64,000 nt of DNA from Altimarinus sp041659565 (GTDB lineage Bacteria > Patescibacteriota > Gracilibacteria > BD1-5 > UBA6164): assembly GCA_041659565.1 (NCBI GenBank), contig JBAZXZ010000005.1:1-64000 (forward strand), in the 5' to 3' direction. Position numbers and translations under genes: made by a program. The number at the start of each line of letters is the position of its first letter. The first letter of the stretch is position 1. A model generated the notes under the pieces. That model saw only the letters and a program-made list of their open reading frames with translations, was not told the origin of the DNA and searched no databases. Below are positions 33,362 to 44,939 of this stretch, one piece after another.

Positions 33362-33416
33362 GAATCCCCTTGCTCTTTTCTAGCTTCCCCTTAATAAGTG
33401 GGACTAATGGGGATTT
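33362..33416. repeat. Intergenic type 2-like palindromic element
   Basis: Starts aatccccttgc and ends taatggggattt, with an internal ccccttaataag segment. It fills the 77-base gap between two array genes and could also act as their terminator. Confidence 0.6.
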
Positions 33417-33417
33417 T

Positions 33418-35142
33418 TTAATATATTTCCTTGTTATAACACTCTTCACAATAAACTAATTCTTCTGTATTTGGGTAATAAGAAGTTTTAATTGTTTTAC
33501 CGCATTTATCACACTTTCTATCAAACATCTTTTTCGGATTTTTAAGAGCTATTCTATCTAGATGTCTTTGTTCTGGATGTCTTCTTGGAATTGGTAAATT
33601 ATGTTTTCTATAAAAATCTAATTCTTGTTTCAATATTCTAAATGGTTTATTTGTAACTTCACATTCTATTGCCCAATTAAGTATATCATCTGGAATATCT
33701 TTAATACTTTCTGGTAATTTATTTGCAGGAATTATTTTATCAACTTTTGGTAATGGAGATTCATACTCTGACCAATTGAAATTGTCTTTTAATGCTTTTT
33801 CTTTTGAAATAGGAAAATATTCTTGAGATGCTGATTCATTATATCAAAATGGACTTATATTTACAGGAAAATATTCTCACCATTCGTTATTTTTTTGCAT
33901 ATGTTCAATTATTTTCGGAACCAATTTTTCATATTCGTTTTTCTCATATTGTTTATTTAATATACAGTAGGATTTATTTTTTAATCAAATACATCAAAAT
34001 AAATTATTACAATTTTGAGAATGATCTGTGTAATATAAATTATTACAGTTAACCCAAGATCAAAAGTTAAAAGCACTTTTTACTAATCAAATTGAACTTA
34101 CATTTTCATAAATTAATTCACAGTTATCAACCGCAACATAACAATCATGACAATTTTTTGCTTGATTACAAAATATTGAATTTTTACAATTCTCAGCATC
34201 GTGAGATGAATATATATTATATGAATCTTTACAATTGAAATTATAATCTCAAAGTGTATTTTCATTACTATTTCAGTGAAAATTTAGATGTGGAAAAGTT
34301 TTTTTTATTTCTAATAATTCACTAAATAATTTTTTTATATTTCAAAAAGTTAAATTTCCATATTTTTTCATTTCTTCTAAATAATCTTCACGAGTATATT
34401 GGATATTTCTAATCATATAACTTTTATTTCTTAATCCAACAGATAAAAAACAATCATTTGAATTTTTACAATCAAAACAAAATGAACAATTAGAACAATC
34501 ATAACAATCTATTAAATATTTTCATGAATAACAATTTTTACATCATACACAATAAAATCAATGTTCACAATTTGTACAATCGGAACAATCTATTAAATTT
34601 TGATTATGGAATACATCCTCACAATAAAGAGAATTTTCATTATGATCACTAACAAAAATTAAATAACAATTATTGTTATATGCAGTTCAATTTGTATATT
34701 CACTATCCTCATTTTTAGTTTGATAATTTTGTAAACGAGGAACTTCTTTCATTAAATTATCAAATTGTTCAAAAAAACTTTTATTAAAATCAAAATCTAA
34801 TCCATAATTCATAGCATCCCATTTATCACTCCACCAAAAATCTGAATTATAAACTTTATATTTTTTATCAGGTGAGTAAATGCTAATTATTTGTTTTCAA
34901 GTTGCATCACATTTTCTTCTATACAAATTTCTTTCATTTCTAAAACTAAGTCTTCTTTGTTGTCTACAATCTGGACATAGAGTTGGTGAAGGTATTTGGA
35001 TTTTCTTAAGTCCGGACACCAAAGAGTCCGGACTTGGAAATGAAGGACTTATTTTATCGTAAAGTTCTAAATCTTTATCTGTGATTTCAAAACTTGATTG
35101 ACAGTGTTTACATATTTTTATTTCAATAGTTTTTTCTGACAT
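33418..35142 (-). CDS. Cys-rich zinc-ribbon array protein 2
   Basis: 574 aa. N-terminal ribbon CKHC ... CPDC is split by 12 extra residues (SPDSLVSGLKK) that a perfect short palindrome (35008-35035) encodes. The second ribbon has kept one Cys (CDATGKQIISIYSPDKKYKVY). Two Cys-rich halves follow, with SDCTNCEHWFYCVGCKNC and DCSNCSFCFDCKNSNDC. The C-terminal ribbon is intact (CDKCGKTIKTSY ... YCEECYNKEIY). Read on the minus strand, 145 bases from the divergent TrmB-like gene. The Cys spacing suggests several structural zinc sites or a beta-helix-like stack; the role is unknown. Confidence 0.85.
35008..35035 (-). repeat. In-frame short palindrome, type 3, in array protein 2
   Basis: Perfect 10-bp arms aagtccggac and gtccggactt around 8 bases. 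It sits between the conserved ISPxF and IPSPTLCPDC segments, exactly where another paralogue carries the gagaccggtctc palindrome. Confidence 0.85.
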
Positions 35143-35287
35143 ATATAGAAATTATTAATAAATACAAGATAATTATAATATAATTCACACAAATGCAATA
35201 TTATTATTTGACAAAGTGACTTAGATAGCTTATATTACTAATAATTATATGTGAAAATATTATCACAACACCCTTAATTAATTAATT

Positions 35288-36055
35288 ATGTTTAAAGAAT
35301 ATTTTATAGATTTATGATTTAATGAACATGAAGCTGATATTTTTAAAGCTTTATTTATACTTTGAACTAAACCAGCATCAACTATTGCAAAATATTTGTG
35401 AATGGAAAGAACTTGAGTTTATAAGATCTTGCAAAAACTGACAAAAGAAAATCTAGTTTATGAAACTAACAAAGACTGAATTAAACATTTTTTCATACCC
35501 AATATAGAGATATTAAAAACTTATACAGAAAAAAAGATTAATAAGTATAAAGAATTGAACACAAGTTATGAAAATATAAAAAGTGAGCTTCAAGAATTTG
35601 AAAATAAAAAGAGTCAGAATTTCCCAAAAATAACAATTTTTGATTCAAATTCATGAATAATAAATATACACAATGATATAATAGAAAATACATTGAAAAA
35701 TAAGTACATATCAATTAAACTTTTTGCTTCAAATATAATTGATTCACAAGTTACAATTCCAAGTAATTTAAAGCAATCTAGTATAGATTTATTTAAAAAT
35801 CTCAAATTACACAATATAAGTATAGAAACATTTTTGTGAAATTGAGTTATGCTTATGGAAAATATAAGTAAAACTTATGATATAGAGATTATGGAAAAAT
35901 TACCAGCAAGTAATTCAGCCATAAATATATTTATTGTTTGAACTATTATATATATAATTATTTTCAAAGAATCATCTTTTTGAATAAAAATCGAAAGTGA
36001 AGATCTAGCTTATACAATGCATTTTCTATTTGATAAAATACAGTATAAGGATTAG
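35288..36055 (+). CDS. TrmB-like transcriptional regulator
   Basis: 255 aa. Winged-helix start (MFKEYFIDLGFNEHEADIFKALFILGTKPASTIAKYLGMERTGVYKIL) as in TrmB/MarR-type regulators, followed by a coiled coil (KKINKYKELNTSYENIKSELQEFENKK). A C-terminal domain like the effector/PLD-like part of TrmB proteins follows (DSNSGIINIHNDIIENTLKN). It is the only plus-strand gene in the array region and faces away from array protein 2, so it may regulate it from the shared 145-base gap. That link is inference. Confidence 0.8.
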
Positions 36056-36058
36056 GTA

Positions 36059-36799
36059 TTATTTAGTTTTTTGAAAAATATGCATATCAGAAATACAAGG
36101 AATTGTATTACAAATAATTTTTGGTGTAACAGATTGTATTAATTCTAATTCATTATGAGCTCAAAGCATAGTATCAAAATCAATAGGAAAGTATCAAAAA
36201 TCTTCAGAATTATAATTTGAAGGAAATAAAATGCTTTTTATAGCTTCATTTATTCTTTTTCTTAATAAAATATCAGGATGTTGTGATAATACTGCATAAA
36301 ATCTCTTTATAGTATTCCAAGTAGCTATTTGTATTTTATTTGATTCTGGAGGGGTACTAGCAATTATGATAACATGTCAATTTGGTTTTAGTATCCTATT
36401 AATTTCATTATATACTTTTGTTCTGTTTTCTAGATTAAGATGGTGAAGAACTTGAAATAAACATACAATATCTTGAGTATTATCTCAAATTTCAATCATA
36501 TTAACTATATCTCATAAAATCAGTTTTGTGTTGGGTAGTTGCTTTCTTGCTCTATCCAACATATTTTTAGAATTATCTAATCAGATATAGTTTATATCAG
36601 GAAAATGATTTGTTAGTTTTTGTAATTTATCTCAATATCAACATCAAAGTTCTATACAATTACTTCATTTTAGAAAAATATCTAGTTTTTTCAGATAAGG
36701 AATATAATGTTTTTCAAAAATTCGAGATCTTCTTATTAAATTCTTTTCTTTAGATTGTGATAATGCAGTTTCTTTATAAATTTGAATTTTTTCATATAA
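36059..36799 (-). CDS. SAM-dependent methyltransferase (class I)
   Basis: About 245 aa. Motif I ELGCGYGDKLQ, then GLDNSKNMLDRARKQLP, GDIVNMI and a post-III region QVLHHLNLENRTKVYNEINRILKPNGHVIIIA mark a Methyltransf_11/25-type enzyme. The C-terminal 80 residues are family-specific and end MHIFQKTK. No ATG or GTG starts the frame: a TAA lies at 36803-36805 and the frame opens at LYEKIQIYKET. The start may be a rare codon (TTA or ATT) or the gene may have lost its start. A CGA codon lies at 36722-36724. It follows the HD-domain gene within 15 bases on the same strand. Confidence 0.75.
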
Positions 36800-36812
36800 T
36801 TTTTAATAGGTA

Positions 36813-38057
36813 TTAAACTATATCATATAGTTTTTCCCACTTAAGTCAACAATTTAAAAACTCATTTTTTAGTTTTTCTTTATATAACTGATGTATGGGT
36901 TTTATTTCAGGACAAAATTTCATAGATGAATTAAGATAGTAAGCAATTCTATCAGGATTATCGTAATATTCAGATCAGTTTCTTATAAAATGATCTATTG
37001 ATTCAAGTTTGTCTAGTGCTTTTACCAATTTAGCTTCTTTAGTTTCAAATTTTTCATATTCATCCCACAAATCATAAATCTGGTTTCATATCTCAATAGG
37101 TAATACTTCTCTTAATTTTTTCATAGCTTCTATTTCTTTTTGATTCTTTTCTTCCTTGCTCACTTTTCAGGTCCAGACAAGTGAAAAATCAGTATCTCAG
37201 GCAATAGCTTCTATTATGTCATGAAAAATAGCTATTTCTAAAGCTCTTTGTAAATCTATACCTAAATCCAAAATCTCTTTTGCTACCCAAACGAAAAAGG
37301 TAAGTCTATAAGAATGTTCTGCTGTAGATTCTTTGATATCATCTTTTTCCATTGTCTCATATCTTTTTGTTTCTTTTAATTTTTGAGCTATCTGAAAAAA
37401 ATCAAAAATCTTATCAAAATCTTTAAACTGATCAAAATCTCATTTTGTATCATAAATATCTTCCCATTTGTGTCATCAATCAATAAACATATTTTTTAAT
37501 TTTTGTTTATATCCATGATAATATCATTTAAGTTCAGGAAAATTTGCCATTGCATTATCACAATAAGTTGCAAATTTATCAGGGATATTTATGTAGTCAG
37601 GTCCATAATATAATACATGATCAATAGGTTCAGTTTTTTCAACTGCTTTTACAAATTTTGCCTCATTTGAAATAGAAGTATCATAATCAATCCATAAGTC
37701 ATATATTTCCTGTCAAAAAGGAGATGGTAAGATTTTTTTAATTTCTTTAATTGCTTCAAGTTCTTTATCATATTTTTCTTGTTTTGATATGAGTCATAGA
37801 TAAACAGAATTGTAATCCGTATCTCATGCAATTGCTTCTATTATGTCATGTACTAAAGCCAATTTTAATATTTTTAGATTATTCAAATTAAGTCATAGAT
37901 TTTTTCAAACTACAAAAACCATAACCAAAACTTTGAAGCTATGATCAGCAATAGATTCTTTTTTGATAACAGTTGGTGTTTCTAACCATCTTTTATTGTT
38001 TTTTAATTTTTGTAAGATTTCCATAAAATTAAAGATTTTCTCGAGATTTTGGTTCAT
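36813..38057 (-). CDS. Two-domain HD hydrolase (YfbR-like tandem)
   Basis: 414 aa made of two homologous halves of about 200 residues. Each has the HD pattern: IADHSFKVLVMVF...LALVHDIIEAIAGDTD in the N-half and TAEHSYRLTFFV...IAIFHDIIEAIAGDTD in the C-half. Both keep H, HD and the second D, so both may be catalytic. The relatives are YfbR-like 5'-nucleotidases and HD_3 hydrolases that act on (deoxy)nucleoside monophosphates. Each half ends LKNMFIDGGHKWEDIYD- or LKNEFLNCGLKWEKLYD-like, which supports internal duplication. It lies directly downstream of an array gene. Confidence 0.88.
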
Positions 38058-38109
38058 AGAACTAATAGATTAAATGAGATAAAAAATAATCAACAAAAAT
38101 TATTATAGG

Positions 38110-39972
38110 TTAATAAACTTCCTTATTATAACACTCTTTACAATAAACTATTTCTTTTCTATCTGGAGAATATGTGGTTTTCATTTCAACTCAACATTTA
38201 TTACACTTTCTATCAAATAATTTTCTTGGATTTCTAAGAGCTATTCTATCCAGGTGTCTTTGATCTGGGTGTTTTTTAGGAATTGGTAAATTATGTTTTC
38301 TATAAAAATCAAGTTCTTGAGTTATTATTTTAAATGGTTTTTTAGTAACTTCACACTCTATTGCCCAATTTAATATATCATCAGGAATTAGAGCTATATT
38401 ATCAGGAAGTTTTGATGCAGGAATTATTTTTTCTACTTTTGGAAAAGGGGATTCATAATCTGACCGGTTAAAAATAGGTCATTTTTTAAATAGTCATGAA
38501 CTTGTTTCAGTATCTTTAATACTATGTTTTGGGGCAATTTCTTGCATTATAGATCCTGAAATAAATTCAGGATAACGGTTATGAAGTACTTCATCTTTAC
38601 TAAGAGGAAAATATTCATTCGCTACGGTTTCATTATATCAGAAAGGTGAAATATAACTAGGGAAAAATTCTCACCATTCACCAGTTTTCTTCATATGTTC
38701 TATGATTTTTGGAACAAGTTCCTCATATTCTTCTTTTGTGTATTGTTTGTTTAGAATACAATATTGTTTATTGCGAAGTCAGATGCATCAAAAACAATTC
38801 GAAGATCATGTAAGATTATAACAGTATAAAAGATTATAACAGTTTACACTACATCAGTAAGAAAATATTATTTTATAAGAATTTTCTCAAACAAAAACAG
38901 ATTCGTAAGACAATTCTAAATTATTTCAAAAAAGATATATATCTTGTGAATTCTTTGTTTCCATAGCAGTATAGATATATTTACAATCTTCTAAATGATT
39001 TGAATCATAGCATTCATTACAGTTTTTACTAAAAAAAATATTATCTCACAAGACATTTTCATTTGAATATCAAAACATATGTCTTGTAAATGATTTATTC
39101 ACAAGTTTTTTGTAATCATTAATTAATGAAGAAAATCATTTTTTAAATAATTCATTTTTCTTTTTTTCATAAGATTCCAATGAGTATTTCTCATTAAAAA
39201 TATAATATTTTTTATCAGCCAAATTTGAGCAACAAATACAATTTTCACACTTAAAACAATTAAATAAAAAATATGAATTTAAACATTTTGAAGATTTTGC
39301 TGAGTAAAATAAATAATGTGAATTTCATCAACACTCAATTAAATCATAAGAATTAAAACATTTATCACAAAAATCTGTATCAACACAATCTATTCAATTT
39401 CTCAAAATATATGAATACATTGAATCTTCAGAATGGATAGAATTAAAAGTTAGATAACATCATTTACATGAAATACAATCATTGACATAATTACAACTCT
39501 CCAATAATTTGTTATTTAAGTTTTGTAATGGAATTTCTTTCATTAATTCTCAAAACTGTTCAAAAAAACTTCTACTAAAATCAAAATCTATTCAGTAATC
39601 TAATGGATCCCATTTATCACTCCACCATTCATTTTGTTCATATACTTTATATCGTTTATCTGGAGAATAAATTGATATAATATCTTTTTTAGTTAAATCA
39701 CATTTTCTTTTATAGAGGTTTCTCTCATTTCTAAAACTAAGTCTTCTTTGTTGTCTACAATCTGGACAAAGTGTTGGTGATGGAATTTGATATTTAATTT
39801 TTCAGTTTCAAAGATTTTTAAAGACTCACTCTTTGAGACCGGTCTCCTCTAAAGAGACCGGTCTCTGAAACACAGGACTTATTTTCTCATAAAATTCTGT
39901 ATCTTTATTGGTAATATCAAAAGAAACTCAACAATGTTTGCAAATTTTTGTTTCAACTACTTTTTCTTGCAT
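38110..39972 (-). CDS. Cys-rich zinc-ribbon array protein 3
   Basis: 620 aa, the longest paralogue because it carries two in-frame palindromic elements. N-ribbon CKHC ... CPDC is separated by about 27 extra residues (QRPVSLEETGLKE...) encoded around gagaccggtctc repeats (39835-39865). Second ribbon reduced to CDLTKKDIISIYSPDK. Two Cys-rich halves, NCFKCENCICCSNLADKKYYIFN and CFGCIGLRNKQYCILNKQY. A type 1 element (38492-38577) lies after NEYFPL. C-terminal ribbon CNKC ... YCKEC intact. Codon CGG at 38464-38466 replaces the conserved Trp of the (F/N)-x-W-S-D-Y-E motif. Confidence 0.85.
38492..38577 (-). repeat. In-frame palindromic element, type 1, in array protein 3
   Basis: Starts near gtcatgaacttgtttcag and ends cctgaaataaattcaggat. 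Close copy of 48753-48839, differing among others by a 3-base deletion that keeps the frame. Codes for residues such as HNRYPEFISGSIMQE. Confidence 0.88.
39835..39865 (-). repeat. In-frame palindromes, type 3, in array protein 3
   Basis: Two copies of the self-complementary 12-mer gagaccggtctc, 7 bases apart. The same core forms the lepA palindrome (20505-20536). Host frame stays open. Confidence 0.88.
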
Positions 39973-39994
39973 AATATTTAATTATTAATTTAAA

Positions 39995-41710
39995 TTAATA
40001 AACCTCTTTATTATAACACTCTTCACAATAAACTATTTCACTTCTATCCGAAGAATAAGTAGTTTTTATATCCTTTTCACATTTATCACATTTTCTATCA
40101 AACAATTTTCTAGGATTTCTAAGAGCCATTCTATCAAGATGTCTTTGATCTGGATGTCTTTTTGGTATTGGTAAATTGTGTTTTCTGTAAAAATCCAATT
40201 CTTGTTTGATAATACGGAATGGTTTTTTTGTAATTTCACACTCAATTGCCCGATTAAGTATATCATCTGGAATATCTTTTATATTATTTGGTAGTTTTGA
40301 TGCAAGAATTATTTTGTCTACTTTTGGAAAAGGTTGTTCGTAATCAGACCATTTAAATCATTTTTTTAGAGCATGTTTTTTATTCAATGGAAACCATTCA
40401 TTTGATATTGATTCATTGTATCAAAATGGAGAAAATATTGATGGAAAAAATTCTCACCATTCTCATAACTCAATCATATGTTTTATGATTTTAGAAACTA
40501 GTTTTTCATACTCGCCTTTCTCATATTGTTTATTAAAAATACAATATTGCTCATTATTGTGTAATCAAATACATCAAAAACAATTTGAAGAAGTAGACAA
40601 AAATAAATCACAATATGTATTATGATGTCATCACCAAACAATATTACAAAATAATATATTTGAAACTCATCATCAACCACAATGTGTATCATAAACTAAA
40701 TTTGAATTTTCTCACCAAATATCATAATCATAACAATCTTGACCTCATCCTGCAGTAATCCAAAAACAATAAGCAATATCTTTTGAATCTGAACACTCAA
40801 AACAATGTTTAATATTTTCACAATCAGTACAACTGTCAGATGCGAATGTGTTTTTACAGTTTATATTAGTTTCTCATTTTGAAGGAACTTTTTTGCGAAT
40901 TTCTTGATATTTTTTAAATATTTCTAATCTTTTTTCTTCATCATTAAATATCTCAATATATATTTTATCAAATTCTTCTTTTGAGACTTGTTTATTAAAT
41001 ACATGATACTCTTTATGATTAAGTCATTTACATCAAATACAATATTTACAATCTATACAATCATCACAATAAACACATTTAAAACATTCTCTACAATACA
41101 ATAAAAAACAACAAGAATTACATTTTTTTGAATCTATAATTTCATAACAATGGTTACTATATTCAGCATTATAACAATCCATGCAATTTGTAGAAAATGT
41201 AGTATTTATACAAAAATATGAATCCTCTACATAACTACAAGAATGAACCAAATAAGAATTTTTATTATGATAAGAATGATTTCAATAATCAGCATTTTCT
41301 TGAAATCAATTAAGTAGTGTAATTCTTGGAACCTGCAGTTGTAATTCGCTAAATTGTTCAAAAAATCATCTATTAAAATCAAAATCTCTTCAATAATCTA
41401 GGGGATTCCATTTGTCACTCCACCAATAATCTTGATTATATATTATAAATTTTTTGTCAGGTGAGTATATTGAAATTAATTCTTTTTTTGTAATTGAATC
41501 TATATTTTTGTATAACTTACTTTCATTTCTCCAAGATAATCTTCTTTGTCTTCTACAATCCGGGCATAAAGTTGGAGTGGGAATGGTATATTTTACTCAA
41601 TTAAAAATAGGCGAAACTTTCTCATAAAATCTCAAATCTTTATCAGTAATTTCAAACTTACAAGAACAATGTTTACAAATTTTAGTTTCTACTATTTCTT
41701 CTCATTGCAT
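39995..41710 (-). CDS. Cys-rich zinc-ribbon array protein 4
   Basis: 571 aa. N-ribbon CKHCSCKFEITDKD ... CPDCRRQRRLSG. The second ribbon has lost every Cys (KNIDSITKKELISIYSPDKKFIIYNQDYWWSD). First Cys-rich half is very dense (CMDCYNAEYSNHCYEIIDSK then CNSCCFLLYCRECFKC). C-terminal ribbon CDKCEKDIKTTY ... YCEECYNKEVY. CGG at 40250-40252 stands for the Trp of DDILNWAIEC. Twenty-two bases separate it from array protein 3. No inserted element. Confidence 0.85.
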
Positions 41711-41721
41711 AAATTTTCACA

Positions 41722-43173
41722 TTAAAATTTAAATCACAACTTTATCCTATCCAACCAATGTATTTCAGGCAAAGGAAGATTATGTTTTTTTAAGAAATCA
41801 TATTCCATTTTCACAATTTTATAATAATTTCAATTTTTATCCATAATAACTTTTTTTAATATAGATTCATCAAAATTTACTATATCTAAATCTTTCACAT
41901 TTACAACTTCTACTCATTCTGCTATGTCCACTTTTATTTCTTCATTTCTCCATAAATATCCTTGTTTTTCTACTTCTTCTTTTGTAAAACTATCATCTAT
42001 TAAATAAGCCATAGTATCATTGAAATAAAATGGATTTAAACTTCATGGGAAAAATTCTCAAAGTATTCAATCAGTATCCATTTGTGTAAATATTTTATCT
42101 GCTAATTCATACCATTCTTCTTTTGAGTATTGTTTATTAAATATGCAATAACTTTTATTTTTCAATCAAATACATCATATACAAAAAGAGCAAGTTTTCA
42201 TAAAATATGAATAATATATATATGAACATGTATCTAATTGTGTAGAACAAAAGATATTATTTGAATTATTTCATGCTCAAATTGCAGCATAAAAATTATT
42301 TGAATTAACTCAAACATCAAAAGAGTCATAGAAATTACTTACATTATCTCATCAACAATTTATAACATTCCTTGAATTACTAGTATTATTAACCCAATAT
42401 CAATTTTCTACATTGTGACATTTTATATTATATTTTCAATTTATATTTTCAGATAAGTAATTTATAGGTTCATTTTTTGATATAATTTTATAATTATTTA
42501 AAAATTCCTCTTTTTTAGCTAATAATTGCTTCTTTATTTCAAAATATTCTTCTTTTTTATATTGTTTGTTTTGAAAAAAATATTTCCCATTTTGTAATCA
42601 ATTACAAAAAATGCATTCCTGACATCAAATCATATTTGTACAAAACCATAAATTTGAACTATCATTTATATATTTGCTATAAAAAATATTGAAAGAATTT
42701 ATTATTCAGGCTCAAAAATATATATTATTACAATTTGCCTGAATTAAAAAACTATTATATATATTAGAAGAATTTAAATAGCAAAATGCTGTGTATGCTA
42801 CATTTTCAATACCAAATCAACAAACAAAAGTAAGATATCAATTTTTTACTCAAAATGCTTGATCAACAAATTCTGCATTTTCATTACTTCAAAAATCCAT
42901 AATAAATTGCAAAGGAACTTTTTTAAATAAATTTCTGAAATTGTCAGTAAATCACTGCGAAAAATCATAATCCATAAAATAATTTCAAGCATTTAGAGCT
43001 TCATTATCATCTAAATTTTTTACTCTTTCAGTATTAGGATATCTACAAATTTTTCATTTATTTTTATATAAATTCAAAGGAGACCAACTTGTAATTTCTT
43101 TTACAAAATCTCTAAAAGTAGTTATTTTTCTTTTTTCTTTGATTATATTTTCCCATTTATCTAATTTAGCCAT
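41722..43173 (-). CDS. Divergent array paralogue 5, ribbon-less
   Basis: 483 aa. It starts MAKLDKWENIIKEKRK and lacks the N-terminal CKHC/CPDC ribbon. The middle keeps the array architecture but with most cysteines replaced by Asn, Ser or aromatic residues. CFGC/CIGC-type ends remain: CIFCNGLQNGKYFFQNKQYKKEEY and CSFCIGCIGLKNKSYCIFNKQYSKEEG. It carries the FFP-x-SLNPFYFNDTMA motif, and the C-terminus is a short KKHNLPLPEIHWLDRIKLGFKF without a ribbon. It reads as a family member that has lost most metal sites yet keeps the fold, so metal binding may not be the core function. Confidence 0.8.
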
Positions 43174-43191
43174 ATTAATAATTATAAAAAA

Positions 43192-44877
43192 TTAATAAAC
43201 CTCTTTATTATAACAATCTTCACAATAAACTATTTCTAGTCTTTCAGAAGAGTAAGTAGTTTTTATATCTTTTCAACATTTATCACATTTCCTATCAAAC
43301 AATTTTCTAGGATTTCTAAGAGCCATTCTATCAAGATGTCTTTGATCAGGATGTCTCTTTGGAATTGGTAGATTATGTTTTCTATAAAAATCTAATTCTT
43401 GTTTAATTATTCTAAAAGGTTTTTTTGTAACTTCACATTCAATTGCCCAATTTAGGATATCGTCAGGAATTTGGGAAATATTATCCGGAAGTTTTGATGC
43501 AGGAATAATTTTTTTTACTTTTGGAAAAGGAGATTCATAATCTGACCATTTAAATCATTTTTTTAGTGCATTTTCTTTTGTAAGTGAAAAATATTCATTT
43601 GCTACTGTTTCATTATATCAAAAAGGAGAAATAGAACTAGGAAAAAATTCTCACCATTCTCAAGTTTTTTTCATATGTTCTATGATTTTTGGGACTAGTT
43701 TTTCATATTCTTCTTTTGTATATTGTTTATTTAGAATGCAGTAGGATTTATCACGAATTCAAAAACATCAAAAACAATTTTTTACATTACTACAAGAATG
43801 ACAATAAAATACATTATAGGAATCTTTTGTATCTAATGAAAATAATGAATTAGTTGTTCAGGCTATTGTTGCACTTTCAAGACAATTATTAGCAGGTCAT
43901 ACATGAACACAATCATAAATATTTTCGCTTCAAATTCATACATTATAACAATAATTTGAATCTTTTAAATCTATTATTCAAAAACTATTTAAACAATTAT
44001 CACAATTAACTATAAAATCTCATGTACAATTAGAAAAATTGGTTCACCTTGTATACGGTTTTGGAAAATTTTCAGCAAATTTATTAAAATTTTCTTTAAA
44101 TTGATTTATTTCAATAGTACTTATTTTATTTTGATATTCTTCTTGATTCAATTGCTCATTTAAAAAACAATATTTTTTATTATTTAAATTCACACATCAA
44201 AAACAATCTTCACAATTAACACAATCATTAAGAAAAAAAGAATTTTTACAGTTATGAGAATAAAATATAAAACTACAATTATAATTTTCATTACTTTGAA
44301 CTGAATTATAACAAAATTGATTTCATACATTAAATAATCAATCTATATCATTATAACAATTAATAGATGTATGTGTATAATAACAATTCTCACTATTAAT
44401 TGGTGTACAGCACATATAACAAGACTTGGAACCAAAACCATTATTACAATATTGACAGTTTTCCATATCTGGCATTGTTCTTATGGAAAGTTTAGGAACA
44501 TTGTTATTTAATTCTTCAAATTGCTTGAAAAAAGTTTTTCAAAAATTAAAATCTTTTCAATATTCAAGTGGATTCCATTTATCTCACAACCAAATTTCTT
44601 GCCCATAAACTTTATAGGGTTTATCTGGAGAATAAATTGAAACTATATCTTTTCAACTAAAATCACATTTTCTTTTATATAATTTTCTTTCATTACGGAG
44701 TGAAAGTCTCCTTTGTTGTCTACAATCTGGACACAATGTTGGAGAAGGGATGTTATATTTTACTCAATTAAAAATAGGCGAAATTTTATCATAAAACTCC
44801 AAATCTTTATCAGTGATATCGAAACTAGAATTACAGTGTTTACAAACTTTGATTTCTACTATTTTTTTTTGTTGCAT
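43192..44877 (-). CDS. Cys-rich zinc-ribbon array protein 6
   Basis: 561 aa. N-ribbon CKHC ... CPDC, second ribbon reduced (CDFSGKDIVSIYSPDKPYKVY). Dense Cys in the first half (CQYCNNGFGSKSCYMCC). The repeat end CFGCVNLNNKKYCFLNEQ and second end CFGCFGIRDKSYCILNKQY show the internal duplication. C-terminal ribbon CDKCGKDIKTTY ... YCEDC. It starts MQQKKIVEIK; 18 bases lie between its start and nothing else before the terminator at 44883. Confidence 0.85.
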
Positions 44878-44882
44878 TTTAT

Positions 44883-44927
44883 TTAAAAAATCACTAAATT
44901 ATGTATTATAATTTAGTGATTTTTTAG
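44883..44927. terminator. Strong terminator hairpin within the array
   Basis: aaaaaatcactaaattat pairs with ataatttagtgatttttt around a 5-base loop; both flanks can give a U run. It lies between array proteins 7 and 6 and splits the array into separate transcripts. Confidence 0.9.
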
Positions 44928-44939
44928 TATTTTACAAGT

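Noticed and set aside
40249..40252. CGG as ordinary Arg giving an Arg/Trp polymorphism among paralogues
   Set aside because: Five independent genes swap only TGG and CGG at one invariant position, and no AGA or CGT is ever seen there.
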